A stretch of 64,000 nucleotides of DNA from Oscillospiraceae bacterium (GTDB lineage: Bacteria; Bacillota; Clostridia; Oscillospirales; Ruminococcaceae): assembly GCA_017547525.1 (NCBI GenBank), contig JAFYPL010000025.1, forward strand, positions 1 through 64,000, in the 5' to 3' direction. The position numbers and the translations under genes are program-made. Shown piece after piece: positions 44,379 to 54,395 of this stretch. The notes under the pieces are model-generated. The model was given only the letters and a program-made list of their open reading frames with translations, did no database searches and had not been told where the DNA came from. How positions within the stretch are numbered: the stretch's first letter is position 1; each line of letters begins with the position of its first letter.

Positions 44379-45422
44379 TTAAATTTCTGTAGTTGTGCAG
44401 TTTGCTCTCAGCTGGTCCTGCATATCGTCCAGATGTTCTTTTGTCCACAGTGCCATAGCGCCGCCTGTGTGGATAAACAGAGCATTTTCACCTTCTTTGA
44501 TATACTGGCCTTCTTTAACCATATCGATGAAACCACGGAATGTTTTACCTGTGTATGTAGGGTCCAGCATGATACCTTCGTTTTTAGCCAGAGTGATGAT
44601 AGCTTCTCTTGTCACTGGGTCTGGTTTGTTGTATTCTTCACCGGAGTATGGTTCAGCATCTGGACCATAAGCGATTTTTACATCTTCAGGTTTGATTTCG
44701 ATGCCCATGTTATATGTTTTGCTTACTTCGTTTGCAAAGTTTGCAACATCAACTTCTTTTTCACCTTTTGGGGCAGGTGACACTGGCACAGCGATGATTT
44801 CAAATGGTGCATTAAAGTATTTAGCGCCCAGAATCATACCTGCGAATGTACCCATGGAACCTACTGTACATACAACTTTATCAATTTTCACCTGCTGTTC
44901 TTCCATCTGCTGCATGATTTCTTTCACGCTCATGATGTAACCTACAGCACCCAGAGGGTTGGAACCGCCTACCGGTACCTGATATACTTTGTCACCCTGT
45001 GCTTCGTATTTAGCGATGATACCAGCCACAACTTCGCCCATTTTATCTGTATCTTTTACGAAGTAAATGTCAGCGCCCATCATAGCATCCAGATTCAGGT
45101 TACCGGACAGATATCCTGTATCGCCACCGAACAGTACCAGAATAGGTTTCATACCCAGTTTAACCGCTGCGCCAACTGTTGTACGGCCGTGGTTAGTCTG
45201 TGTGCCGCCAAATGTCATAACTGCTGTACAGCCTGTATCAACAGCTTCCTGCATAAGGTATTCCAGTTTTCTTGTTTTGTTACCACCGAATGCAGGACCT
45301 GTAGTATCATCACGTTTGATAAACAGTTCGCCTTTGCCCAGCAGTTTTGTCATGTTTTCCATTTTTTCCAGTGGAGTTGGATAGTTACCTAATTTAACTT
45401 TTTTTACGCTTTCAACTGTCAT
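44379..45422 (-). CDS. dcyD: D-cysteine desulfhydrase
   Basis: 347 aa PLP enzyme of the ACC deaminase/D-cysteine desulfhydrase family. The PLP lysine lies in GPAFGGNKTRKLEYL (about Lys49), the phosphate-binding glycines in TVGSMGTFAGM, and FGGTQTNHGR follows the family pattern. The likely reaction is D-cysteine to pyruvate, sulfide and ammonia, though other family members act on D-serine, diaminopropionate or ACC. Divergent from a lipid kinase gene with a long inverted repeat between them. Confidence 0.88.
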   Translation of the reverse strand: MTVESVKKVKLGNYPTPLEKMENMTKLLGKGELFIKRDDTTGPAFGGNKTRKLEYLMQEAVDTGCTAVMTFGGTQTNHGRTTVGAAVKLGMKPILVLFGGDTGYLSGNLNLDAMMGADIYFVKDTDKMGEVVAGIIAKYEAQGDKVYQVPVGGSNPLGAVGYIMSVKEIMQQMEEQQVKIDKVVCTVGSMGTFAGMILGAKYFNAPFEIIAVPVSPAPKGEKEVDVANFANEVSKTYNMGIEIKPEDVKIAYGPDAEPYSGEEYNKPDPVTREAIITLAKNEGIMLDPTYTGKTFRGFIDMVKEGQYIKEGENALFIHTGGAMALWTKEHLDDMQDQLRANCTTTEI

Positions 45423-45503
45423 ATTAGTTCACCTTTCTTTTTTATAGTTGCGATTACGTGCTTTTGTTAATTTCAGTATATCATTTACAAATATATTCTT
45501 CTA

Positions 45504-45558
45504 TTGAAATATTCAACAAAATTTATCATATATTTTTTCTGTAAAATTTTGTTGAATA
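45504..45558. promoter_or_regulatory. 15-bp inverted repeat in the dcyD/lipid kinase divergent region
   Basis: TATTCAACAAAATTT (45510-45524) and its exact complement AAATTTTGTTGAATA (45544-45558) are separated by 19 bases. A smaller TTGAA-ATA-TTCAA palindrome (45504-45516) overlaps the left arm. The dcyD -10 (TATACT) lacks a good -35, as expected for an activator-dependent promoter. A LysR-type or similar site is inferred. Confidence 0.6.
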
Positions 45559-45615
45559 AATGGGTTTTACATAGTAAAATTTATATTGAGAAAATATGTG
45601 TGGAGATTATAAAAT

Positions 45616-46524
45616 ATGAAATACATTTTTATCCTTAATCCTGCTGCAGGTAAAAATAAAAAAGCACTGGGCATGATACCTGACATCCAGAAACTGGCTA
45701 AAAAACATGGTCTGGATTATCAGATTCATATTTCACAGAGTGCCCGGGCCATCACTGATTTTGTGCGTAACTGTTGTCTGGATGGTCAGCAGTATCGTTT
45801 TTATGCTTTCGGTGGTGACGGTACATTGAACAACGTTATCAATGGTTGTGTTTACTCACCTAATGCAGAGGTGGGTGTAATACCTATGGGCACCGGCAAT
45901 GACTTTATCAAAAACTTTGATGCTGAAGAAAAAGATTTCTTCGATATGGAAAAACAGCTGTTCTCTACTTCTGTTACAATAGATGCTATCAAGTACAACG
46001 ACAAATATTGTGTGAATATGTGCAATATTGGTTTTGATGCTAATATTGCTGTTGATATGCCTACATTCAAAAAATTACCATTGGTTGGCAATCATACTGC
46101 TTATGGCATGTCTGTGGTATATAACCTGATGAAAAAGCTGGGCCATCCAATGGAAATCTATGCTGATGACAAACCGCTGCAGATTGGCAACACACTGATG
46201 TGTGCGGTAAGTAATGGTATCAGCTGTGGTGGTGGTTTCTATGTGACACCAAAAGCAAGTGTAAGCGACGGTAAAATAGACATCAGTGCTGTTATCCCTC
46301 CAAAGCTTGTAAACCTGCCACTTTATGTAAAACACTTTCTGGGTGCTACTCATCTGGATGCAGCGGAAATGAAACCATACATAAACTACACCAAGTGTAC
46401 GAAAGCAAAAATTAGTTCAAAGAAAAAATTTGCTATGGTAAATGACGGCGAACTGGAATACCTGTACGAAGTGGAATTCGAAATAGTTCCAAAATGTGTG
46501 AGATTCATCGTACCTGAAAAATAA
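45616..46524 (+). CDS. diacylglycerol/lipid kinase (DagK/YegS family)
   Basis: 302 aa. DAGK catalytic domain with the nucleotide-binding GGDGTLNNVING (66-77), and MGTGNDF a little later. The C-terminal beta domain (NTLMCAVSNGISCGGGFYVTP, DGKIDISAV) completes the DgkB/YegS fold. It phosphorylates diacylglycerol or a related lipid, recycling DAG from membrane or lipoteichoic acid synthesis. Confidence 0.92.
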   Translation: MKYIFILNPAAGKNKKALGMIPDIQKLAKKHGLDYQIHISQSARAITDFVRNCCLDGQQYRFYAFGGDGTLNNVINGCVYSPNAEVGVIPMGTGNDFIKNFDAEEKDFFDMEKQLFSTSVTIDAIKYNDKYCVNMCNIGFDANIAVDMPTFKKLPLVGNHTAYGMSVVYNLMKKLGHPMEIYADDKPLQIGNTLMCAVSNGISCGGGFYVTPKASVSDGKIDISAVIPPKLVNLPLYVKHFLGATHLDAAEMKPYINYTKCTKAKISSKKKFAMVNDGELEYLYEVEFEIVPKCVRFIVPEK

Positions 46525-46536
46525 TATAAAACAAGT

Positions 46537-46566
46537 AAAACCGGCAGAAATTCTGTCGGTTTTTGT
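46537..46566 (+). terminator. lipid kinase terminator
   Basis: Stem AAACCGGCAGAA / TTCTGTCGGTTT with a short loop and a T-run on the plus side. Confidence 0.85.
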
Positions 46567-46618
46567 TATATTTTATATTATTATTACCATTTGTATAATA
46601 ATATACTGACAGTATACG

Positions 46619-46645
46619 AAAAAGGCGGCAATTGCCGCCTTTTTT
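46619..46645 (-). terminator. terminator of the MBL-YgiQ operon
   Basis: Perfect palindrome AAAGGCGGCAATTGCCGCCTTT with T-rich flanks on both strands; it overlaps the end of the MBL gene. Confidence 0.88.
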
Positions 46646-47486
46646 AATCTGCAAATATTTCGCATTTGTCTATTGAGTATATTATATTTCCCATCTGGTA
46701 GGTTATATGATACGGTATCCCCAGACTGTCAAAAGTATTCAACGTCTGGCTGTGTGGATGACCATACTCGCTATTTTCACCACATGAAATAGTCACTGCT
46801 GACGGGTTAAGCTTTGCGATAAAATCATAAGTATTGGAAGTATATGATCCATGATGGCCCGCAGCAAACAAGGTGACATTTTCAGGCATAATTTCTGTCA
46901 GTAACTTTTCAGCACCTTTTTCACAGTCAGCTGTATTCACATACACAAAATCACCATCTGTATAAGACAATACCACAGACGTATCGTTTTCTGAAAGGTG
47001 ATTTATTGTATCTGCCAGTATAGTGACTGTACCTCTGCCCAACTGATAAGTTTTACCCTGTGAAGCCGTTTCCAGCGCATAGTAGCCTTCTGACGATTCC
47101 CGGAAAAGGGACCGGTAAAAATATGTATCTGGCTGCCATTCTTCCCGCAGGTCCGGTATGATTACCGTGCCTATTTCAAAATTTCTGATTACATCCATCA
47201 TAGAAGATGTATGGTCATGATGAAAATGTGAAATCACCAGCAGATCTATTTTCTTTACGTTTCTCCGGTACAGGTAAGCCATTATATCTGTGTTACCACC
47301 ATCGTCACCGGCATCAATCAGTGCAAACTGCCCATCTGACTCTATCAGAGTGCAGGCAGCCTGTCCCACATCCAGTGCTGTGACAGTGTTATTATAGATA
47401 TTTTCCGCTACTGGCGCAGTACAGGCGGAAAGCAAAAAACACGCTGAAAGGATAAGCGTAATAATGAAACTTTTTGGTTTTGTCAT
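46644..47486 (-). CDS. ComEC-like MBL-fold hydrolase, lipoprotein
   Basis: 280 aa. Lipobox FLLSACTA (Cys22), then a metallo-beta-lactamase fold like the C-terminal domain of ComEC: TALDVGQAACTLIESDGQFALIDAG and the zinc motif SHFHHDHTSSM, with AGHHGSYTSNT near the end. In ComEC this domain is a nuclease-like hydrolase acting on the non-transported strand. Here it is free-standing and surface-anchored, so its role is unknown. It overlaps the ygiQ stop by one base. Confidence 0.88.
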   Translation of the reverse strand: MTKPKSFIITLILSACFLLSACTAPVAENIYNNTVTALDVGQAACTLIESDGQFALIDAGDDGGNTDIMAYLYRRNVKKIDLLVISHFHHDHTSSMMDVIRNFEIGTVIIPDLREEWQPDTYFYRSLFRESSEGYYALETASQGKTYQLGRGTVTILADTINHLSENDTSVVLSYTDGDFVYVNTADCEKGAEKLLTEIMPENVTLFAAGHHGSYTSNTYDFIAKLNPSAVTISCGENSEYGHPHSQTLNTFDSLGIPYHITYQMGNIIYSIDKCEIFAD

Positions 47487-49384
47487 TACTTTTTGTTACC
47501 TATCCGTTTGTTTCTTTTCTGGATTTCTTTCCAGTCAGCCACAGGTTTCTTTTTGCGTACAGGTGCGTGGCCTTTTGCTGTCATTTCTGTTTTTGCTCTT
47601 GGTGTAGTGCCCAGAAGGACCGGAACAAGATCTTCACGGTGTGTCATTTTCAGCGCCTGCATTACACGCTGGCGGTTTTTAGGATTGTAGTACTGCAGAA
47701 GTGCGCGCTGCAGTGCTTTTTCTTCCCTGTCTTTTGCCACATAAACCGGTTTCAGTGTATATGGATCCAGACCGGTGTAGTACATAGATGTAGCTACTGT
47801 ACCCGGAGTTGGATAAAAATCCTGTACCTGTTCAGGACGGATTCTGTTTTTAGCCAGATATTCTGCCAGTTCAACAGCATCCTTAACTGTACTGCCCGGA
47901 TGACTGGACATCAGGTAAGGCACCAGATACTGTTCTTTGCCTATCTTTTTTGTTACCTGATAGAATTTTTTCTGGAATTTATCATAAACACAAATTGGTG
48001 GTTTGCCCATGTGTTTAAGTGTGTTTTTTGCAAAGTGTTCCGGTGCTACTTTCAGCTGGCCGGAAACATGATGCCGGATAAGTTCTGTAATAAACTCATC
48101 ATCTTTTTCCTGCATCATATAGTCAAAACGCAGACCACTACGGACAAATACCTTTTTTACACCTTTGATATTTCTTACTTTTCTCAGCAGTTCCAGATAG
48201 TCGCTGTGGTCAACAATAAGATTTGGGCATGGTGTCGGTGCCAGACATTTTCTGTCTGTACACATACCTTCGGTAACCCGCTTTTTACAGCTAGGCAGAC
48301 GGAAATCTGCTGTAGGACCACCGATATCATGAATATAGCCTTTAAAGTTTGGCGACTGGGTAATCATTTCTGCTTCCCTTACCACGCTTTCATGGCTACG
48401 GCTGGTTACAAAACGCCCCTGATGCATTGTAATTGCACAGAAGTTGCAGGCACCGTAGCAGCCACGGTTATGTATAATGGAAAATTCCACTTCACGGATG
48501 GATGGTACACCACCCAGGGCATCGTAGCTAGGGTGTGGCAGACGTGTGAAAGGCAGTGTGAACAGTTTGTCCAGTTCACCGCGGTACAGTGGACGGGCAG
48601 GTTTGTTCTGTACCAGATACAGGTCTTCTGTCTGACGCTGTACCACAGGTTTTGCAGAAATATGATCCTGATTTTCCATCTGTATACGGGTAGCTTTTGA
48701 ATAACTGATTTTATCAGATTTTACTTTTTGGAAACCTGCACATTCTACGTAACCATCAGGCAGTTTGTCTTTTGTAGTCAGATAGCATGTACCAGGAATA
48801 TCTGTCATTGTGGAAATATCTTCCCCTTTTGCCAGACGTGTAACAATTTCGTAAGTCTGTCTTTCGGACATACCGAATGACAGAATATCCGCACCTGTGT
48901 CCACCAGAATGGATGGCATAACTTCATCATTCCAATAGTCATAGTGGGCAAAACGGCGCAGTGAACCCTCAATACCTCCAATAACTACAGGCAGGTCAGG
49001 ATATGCTTCTTTTGCCAGACGACTGTATACAGTCAGAGCACGGTCAGGACGATAACCGAATTTACCACCCGGTGAATAATCGTCTGTATCACGGCGGCGT
49101 TTAGCTACAGTATAGTGTGTAACCATGCTGTCTACATTACCGCTGCCGATAAGAAAGCCATATTTTGGCTTACCAAATTCTTTAAAACTTTCACAGGATG
49201 AAAAATCCGGCTGTGCCAGTATGCATACTTTAAAGCCCATAGCTTCTACAAGACGGGCAATAACAGCTGTACCGAATGATGGATGGTCTACATAAGCATC
49301 ACCGCCTACAACCACAAAGTCTGGTCTGTCTATGCCTTTTTCTATCATTTCCTTATGGGAAATAGGTAAAAATTCAGTAAACAT
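47486..49384 (-). CDS. YgiQ family radical SAM protein
   Basis: 632 aa. N-terminal B12-binding-like domain (FLPISHKEMIEKGIDRPDFVV start), radical SAM motif C-x3-C-x2-C in GCYGACNFCAIT, the long central core and a Lys/Arg-rich C-terminus. YgiQ-type proteins are widespread and of unknown role. Cotranscribed with the MBL lipoprotein gene. Confidence 0.92.
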   Translation of the reverse strand: MFTEFLPISHKEMIEKGIDRPDFVVVGGDAYVDHPSFGTAVIARLVEAMGFKVCILAQPDFSSCESFKEFGKPKYGFLIGSGNVDSMVTHYTVAKRRRDTDDYSPGGKFGYRPDRALTVYSRLAKEAYPDLPVVIGGIEGSLRRFAHYDYWNDEVMPSILVDTGADILSFGMSERQTYEIVTRLAKGEDISTMTDIPGTCYLTTKDKLPDGYVECAGFQKVKSDKISYSKATRIQMENQDHISAKPVVQRQTEDLYLVQNKPARPLYRGELDKLFTLPFTRLPHPSYDALGGVPSIREVEFSIIHNRGCYGACNFCAITMHQGRFVTSRSHESVVREAEMITQSPNFKGYIHDIGGPTADFRLPSCKKRVTEGMCTDRKCLAPTPCPNLIVDHSDYLELLRKVRNIKGVKKVFVRSGLRFDYMMQEKDDEFITELIRHHVSGQLKVAPEHFAKNTLKHMGKPPICVYDKFQKKFYQVTKKIGKEQYLVPYLMSSHPGSTVKDAVELAEYLAKNRIRPEQVQDFYPTPGTVATSMYYTGLDPYTLKPVYVAKDREEKALQRALLQYYNPKNRQRVMQALKMTHREDLVPVLLGTTPRAKTEMTAKGHAPVRKKKPVADWKEIQKRNKRIGNKK

Positions 49385-49420
49385 AAAGTATCCTTTCGCA
49401 ATAGTAAATAATAAGAATCT

Positions 49421-51988
49421 TTATTCTCCCTGGCTGAGAGTCATTTCCAGCCACTGGTTTTTGGTAATAAGCACCTGACGTGGCTTACTGCCTTCATAAG
49501 GACCAATGATACCCATTGATTCCATTTCGTCCATTATTCTGGCCGCACGGGCATAGCCCAGTTTCAGTCGGCGCTGCAATAATGATGTGGAAGCCTGGCC
49601 AGCCTCTACCACTACTTCGATGGCTTTTGTCAGCATTTCATCTTTCTGCTGACCATCATCACCGGAATTACCACTACCAGCAGAGGATTTTTCTTTAGCC
49701 ACCATTTTTTCCATATTGTCAATCATTTCCTGATTGTATTCGGCCACAAAGTCACGTTTGATATATTCGATAACTGCACCGATTTCTTCATCTCTTACAT
49801 AAGTACCCTGTACACGTACAGGCTTGCTGGCGCCCAATGGCAGGAAGAGCATATCGCCCATACCCAGCAGTTTTTCAGCACCGCCTGCATCCAGAATAGT
49901 ACGGCTGTCCACCTGTGAGGAAACAGCAAAAGCAATTCTTGCAGGGATATTGGCTTTGATAAGACCTGTAATTACATCAACGGACGGACGCTGTGTGGCA
50001 ACTATCAGGTGGATACCAGCTGCACGGGCTTTCTGTGCCAGACGGCAGATGTAATCTTCCACTTCTTTGCCAGCTACCATCATCAGGTCAGCCAACTCGT
50101 CAATAATTACGGCAATATATGGCATTTTTTCTAGTGCCAGTTCTGGCTGTGATGCTGCCAGTTTATTGAAAGATTTAATATCTCTCACACTGTTTTCAGC
50201 AAACAGACGATAACGTTTTTCCATCTCAGCCACAGCACTGCCCAGAGCACCTGCAGCTTTTTTAGGCTCTGTAACAACAGGCATCATCAGATGCGGAATA
50301 CCATTGTATTCAGCCAGTTCAACCACTTTAGGGTCTATAAGGATAAGTTTTACATCTTCCGGACTGGATTTGTACAGGAAAGATGTGATAATAGCATTTA
50401 CACATACGGATTTACCACTACCTGTGGAACCTGCAATGAGCAAGTGAGGCATACGGGTAAGGTCTGTGGTAACTACATTGCCGGCAATATCCACACCCAG
50501 AGCAATAGTCAGCGGGCTGGTTGCTTTGCGGAAATCAGCGCTTTCAAATATAGTGCGGATATTTACAGAAGAGGATTGTCTGTTAGGTACTTCGATACCT
50601 ACAGCGGCTTTGTTAGGGATAGGCGCTTCAATACGTACACCGCTGGCGGCCAGATTCAGCGCTATGTCATCAGCCAGATTTGTAATACGGCTGATTTTCA
50701 CACCGGCCTGTGGCTGTAATTCATAACGTGTTACAGCAGGGCCACGGCTGATGTCAATGATTCTGGTCTGAACACCAAAGCTGGCCAGTGTTTCCACCAG
50801 TTTTTCAGCATTTGACTTCAGTTCAGCACCTATATCTCCTGCATTGGCTGCACTGCCTTTTTCAAACAGGTCCAGCGGCGGATGTTTATAGATATAAGCT
50901 TTGTCATCAGGTGCCAGTTCCGGTGCGATTTCGCTGGCAGGAACTATAGCGTCTTTTTCAGCCTGTGTAAGCGCGTTTTTAGCTTTTTCTATTTCGGTCA
51001 GAGTCTTTTCTGCCCGTGTTGTTTTTTCTTCCTTAACCTCTTTTTCAGCATTGTTTGCCAGGTTAAGTTTTTTCATTATTTCTTCTATTTTCTGTTGTTC
51101 AACAGTTTTCTGTTCTTTTATCTGATCAAAAGTTTCTTCCACAGTCCGCTGCACATCTGTGTCATCTTCAGCCAGAACATCAACTGATGGTTTATCGTCG
51201 ATTTCAAAATCGATTTTCTTTGTTTTTCTTACAGCTTTTTCTTCCAGCGCACGCTGTTTTTCAGCTTCAATACGTTCTTTTTCTTTCTGCCGCTGTTTTT
51301 CAGCACGTGCTGCACGGTTTTCTTCCATCTGGCGGGCCAGTTCAGCTTTTTCAGCTTTTGCCTTGTCACGTAGTTTTGCGTAAATGTGGAAAGGTGTGGT
51401 GTCTGTGAGAATCATAAAGAATGTTGCAGTAAGCAAAGTAATAAACAGTCTTGCAACACTGAGTCCCATCAGTCTCCGCATAGGCACAGCAATGACGCCG
51501 GCCATAAGGCCACCTGCAAAAGTGGTGGTTCTTCCCAGTATAACCAGCTCTTTCAATATCTGAGGCAGAGTGGAGCCAGCCACATCACCGATAACAAAAA
51601 TATGTACAAAGCTGGACATCAGCAGTATAAAACCGGATGCCCGGACCATTTTCCGCTTTACCGGGCGGCCGAAAGCAGTAAGATAACCTATGTACAGTAT
51701 CACTGCGCCAATAAAATAGCTGGAAAAGCCAAACACACTGAAAAGAATATTTGTTCTCAGAAATGCCCAGAAATTTTCGCCCGGCAGAAACGCCATTGCC
51801 AGCAGCAGTACACCGAATACAAACATCACCAGACTCCATGCGCGGTTGATTTCGGCTGTTTTCTGGTCTTTTTTAGATGGTCTGCCACGTTTTTTACCTG
51901 TGGATGTTGTTGTCTTTGATTTCGTTGCTGTTTTAGGTTTAGCTGTTGTTTTAGCTGTAGATTTTTTAGCAGTTGATTTGTTTGCCAT
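49421..51988 (-). CDS. ftsK: DNA translocase FtsK/SpoIIIE
   Basis: 855 aa. A Lys/Thr/Ala-rich basic N-terminus (1-45), four or five membrane helices (~50-195), and a charged Glu/Lys/Ala linker with coiled-coil (~205-345). The motor domain has Walker A GSTGSGKS (520-527) and Walker [13 protein letters not shown]-terminal gamma winged helix ([22 protein letters not shown]) recognises KOPS/SRS-type sites. It pumps DNA at the division or sporulation septum. Confidence 0.95.
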   Translation of the reverse strand: MANKSTAKKSTAKTTAKPKTATKSKTTTSTGKKRGRPSKKDQKTAEINRAWSLVMFVFGVLLLAMAFLPGENFWAFLRTNILFSVFGFSSYFIGAVILYIGYLTAFGRPVKRKMVRASGFILLMSSFVHIFVIGDVAGSTLPQILKELVILGRTTTFAGGLMAGVIAVPMRRLMGLSVARLFITLLTATFFMILTDTTPFHIYAKLRDKAKAEKAELARQMEENRAARAEKQRQKEKERIEAEKQRALEEKAVRKTKKIDFEIDDKPSVDVLAEDDTDVQRTVEETFDQIKEQKTVEQQKIEEIMKKLNLANNAEKEVKEEKTTRAEKTLTEIEKAKNALTQAEKDAIVPASEIAPELAPDDKAYIYKHPPLDLFEKGSAANAGDIGAELKSNAEKLVETLASFGVQTRIIDISRGPAVTRYELQPQAGVKISRITNLADDIALNLAASGVRIEAPIPNKAAVGIEVPNRQSSSVNIRTIFESADFRKATSPLTIALGVDIAGNVVTTDLTRMPHLLIAGSTGSGKSVCVNAIITSFLYKSSPEDVKLILIDPKVVELAEYNGIPHLMMPVVTEPKKAAGALGSAVAEMEKRYRLFAENSVRDIKSFNKLAASQPELALEKMPYIAVIIDELADLMMVAGKEVEDYICRLAQKARAAGIHLIVATQRPSVDVITGLIKANIPARIAFAVSSQVDSRTILDAGGAEKLLGMGDMLFLPLGASKPVRVQGTYVRDEEIGAVIEYIKRDFVAEYNQEMIDNMEKMVAKEKSSAGSGNSGDDGQQKDEMLTKAIEVVVEAGQASTSLLQRRLKLGYARAARIMDEMESMGIIGPYEGSKPRQVLITKNQWLEMTLSQGE

Positions 51989-51997
51989 TGTTGCTCC

Positions 51998-52858
51998 TTA
52001 AATCATAAAGGTAATGCCCATTACTTTTTCTGCTATACCCAGCAGCAGGACTACCAGACCCAGGGCAAGGGTGTAGTAGGAAAATACAATAAATTTATCA
52101 TTGATTACAAGGTATCTGATAAGTCTTATAGCCAGAAAACCTACAATGGCACTGGATACAAGGCCTGCTATAATAACCGGCCAGGAATAAACCATACCGG
52201 CTGCCAGTATTTCCGGAATGTCCAGTACACAGGCACCCAGAATAGCAGGAATAGACAGAATAAATGAGAATGTAACCATAAAGTCTTTGCTGTACCCCAG
52301 CAGCAGACCACTGGAGATAGTTGAACCTGAACGGGAAATACCTGGCATTATAGCTGTGCCTTGAAAAATACCGATAATCAGTGCGTCTTTAATGCTCATT
52401 TCTTTGGCGCCTTTTCTGCCTTTCACGCATTTTGATGAAAGGAACAGCATCAATGCAGTAAACAGGAAGCACAGACCTTCCACTATGATATCACTGTCTT
52501 CAGAGAAGGATGTGATAAAGTCCTTTATCAGCACAAAGCCAACCAATGGCAGTGTGGTAACTATCAGCATATATACCATAGCACGTGTTTGTGTTACACG
52601 TGTGATGGAAAGACGACGGTGGAATAAATCGTAGATGATTGAGAAACCTTCACCGATAAGTTCCCATATAGTTTCTCTGTATGTAATAAATACAGCTATC
52701 AGCGTGCCCAGATGAAGCATAAGTGTGAAAATCAGTGCGCTTTCACCATAGTTGCCTGTAAAATGCTGATAAATTGAAAGATGTCCGTCACTGGAAATAG
52801 GCAGAAACTCTGTAAGCCCCTGAATAATCCCCTGCAGAATTGCATCTGTTACTGTCAT
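51998..52858 (-). CDS. uppP: undecaprenyl-diphosphatase
   Basis: 286 aa from the ATG at 52858 after GGAGG. Eight or so membrane helices. BacA/UppP motifs: QGLTEFLPISSDGH (the usual SSSGH has Asp in the third position) and PGISRSGSTI with the catalytic Arg/Ser. It dephosphorylates C55-PP to recycle the peptidoglycan lipid carrier and gives bacitracin resistance when abundant. Immediately upstream of ftsK. Confidence 0.93.
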   Translation of the reverse strand: MTVTDAILQGIIQGLTEFLPISSDGHLSIYQHFTGNYGESALIFTLMLHLGTLIAVFITYRETIWELIGEGFSIIYDLFHRRLSITRVTQTRAMVYMLIVTTLPLVGFVLIKDFITSFSEDSDIIVEGLCFLFTALMLFLSSKCVKGRKGAKEMSIKDALIIGIFQGTAIMPGISRSGSTISSGLLLGYSKDFMVTFSFILSIPAILGACVLDIPEILAAGMVYSWPVIIAGLVSSAIVGFLAIRLIRYLVINDKFIVFSYYTLALGLVVLLLGIAEKVMGITFMI

Positions 52859-52949
52859 AGTAACCTCCATATATGTATACGGCCACATCGGCCGTCATTA
52901 TTTTTTCTGTACATTTCAGTATACCATATTGTAGCTGTTTTTAAAACAT

Positions 52950-53621
52950 CTATTTTGTTTTTTCACTTTGGATGTAAAGATATTCCAGTGCATCTTTCAG
53001 ATATCCTATCTCGTCTATCAGACCTGTTTCCACAGCCTGACGTCCATCCAGCACAGTGCCAACATCCATAATAAGATTACCGGTATCCATCATAAGGTCT
53101 GTAAATTTTTCCTGTGAAATATTGCTGTTTTCTGTTACAAAACCGGTAATCCTGTCCTGTATGGCTTCCAGATAATCCATGGTCCGGTTTACCCCCAGCA
53201 CCGTACCGCTGTGACGCACCGGATGTACCGTCATAGTGGCTGTAGGGACTATAAAGGAACGGTCAGCGCTGACAGCCAACGGAATACCTATGGAATGCCC
53301 ACCCCCCAGTACCAGACTGGCAGTGGGCTTTGTCATGCCTCGTACAAGTTCGGATATAGCCAGCCCGGCCTCCACATCACCGCCTACAGTGTTCAGTATC
53401 ATCAACAGACCTTTTATCTCAGGGTCCTCCTCCACAGATATCAGCTGTGGTATTACATGCTCATATTTAGTGGTCTTCACAGACGAGCCCGCTTCGGAAT
53501 GTCCTTCCACCTGACCTATTACAGTCAATACATGTATGGGAGTAATTCCCTTTGTTCTGCTAATACAGCCATCCTGATTACAGCTTTCTTCTTTTACATC
53601 ATCATCTTGTTTATCTCTCAT
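52950..53621 (-). CDS. ClpP-family serine protease, TepA type
   Basis: 223 aa. ClpP/crotonase-fold core with catalytic Ser110 in GGGHSIG and His133 in TVHPV, plus the TVGGDVEAG loop. The N-terminus (about 25 residues) is polar. This matches the Bacillus TepA group, which lacks ClpX-docking features and was linked to protein export. Monocistronic, near ftsK as in many Firmicutes. Confidence 0.9.
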   Translation of the reverse strand: MRDKQDDDVKEESCNQDGCISRTKGITPIHVLTVIGQVEGHSEAGSSVKTTKYEHVIPQLISVEEDPEIKGLLMILNTVGGDVEAGLAISELVRGMTKPTASLVLGGGHSIGIPLAVSADRSFIVPTATMTVHPVRHSGTVLGVNRTMDYLEAIQDRITGFVTENSNISQEKFTDLMMDTGNLIMDVGTVLDGRQAVETGLIDEIGYLKDALEYLYIQSEKTK

Positions 53622-53683
53622 AAAAAAACTCCTTATATCTTTTTAACAATTATGTACTTTTCACAAAAATTTATTCGAAAAAC

Positions 53684-53723
53684 TTTGTGTAAAATTTGAC
53701 AAACTAAAAGAACGTGATATAAT
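53684..53723 (+). promoter_or_regulatory. rex promoter with overlapping Rex-box-like repeat
   Basis: TTGACA (53696-53701), 16 bases, TATAAT (53718-53723). The imperfect palindrome TTTGTGTAAAATTTGACAAA (53684-53703) covers the -35. It resembles Rex operators (TTGTGAAnnnnTTCACAA class), so autoregulation by NADH/NAD ratio is likely. Confidence 0.7.
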
Positions 53724-53756
53724 GATATTATAAAGATCGAAAGGCGGTATAAAACT

Positions 53757-54395
53757 ATGTCTCATATTAAAGCGTCACTGCCTGTTATACGCAGACTGCC
53801 AAGATACTACAGATATATTACTGAACTGAAAAATAAAGGTACACAGAGAGTTTCATCCAGCCAGCTGGCAAATATTATGGGTTCCACACCTAGCCAGGTA
53901 AGACAGGATTTCAACTGCTTCGGTGGTTTTGGCCAGCAGGGTGTTGGCTATTCCGTAGAATTACTTCATTCTGAAATCGAAAAACTTCTGTTCCCTCCTG
54001 AAAAGCTGAATGCTGTTCTGCTGGGCGCAGGTAATCTGGGTGTTACAATTGCAAACTTTGTGCTGAAAGAAAGTCAGGGCGTAAACCTTGTAGGTATGTT
54101 TGACAGCGACAATGCAATCATCGGCAATAAACTTTTTGGCATGGAAATCAAACCTATGTCCAGCTTTGTTGATTTCTGTCAGGAAGAACATGTAGATATC
54201 CTCATCGTATGCACACCTAAAGATGCTGCAGAAGAACTGGCATGTGATGTAATAAAATCCGACGTAAAAGGTATCTGGAATTACAGTCATTTTGACTTCA
54301 GCGTACATGATTCCAGCCTGATAGTGGAAAATGTTCATCTGCGTGATAACCTGATGGCTCTGTCTTACAGAATAACACATAAGGACGACGAATAA
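53757..54395 (+). CDS. rex: redox-sensing transcriptional repressor Rex
   Basis: 212 aa. N-terminal winged helix (SSQLANIMGSTPSQVRQDFNCFGGFGQQG) and a Rossmann domain with the NAD-binding glycines VLLGAGNLGVTIANF. Length and motifs fit Rex. It binds DNA when NADH/NAD+ is low and represses fermentation and respiration genes. Start follows AAAGGCGG. Overlaps tdk by one base. Confidence 0.95.
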   Translation: MSHIKASLPVIRRLPRYYRYITELKNKGTQRVSSSQLANIMGSTPSQVRQDFNCFGGFGQQGVGYSVELLHSEIEKLLFPPEKLNAVLLGAGNLGVTIANFVLKESQGVNLVGMFDSDNAIIGNKLFGMEIKPMSSFVDFCQEEHVDILIVCTPKDAAEELACDVIKSDVKGIWNYSHFDFSVHDSSLIVENVHLRDNLMALSYRITHKDDE

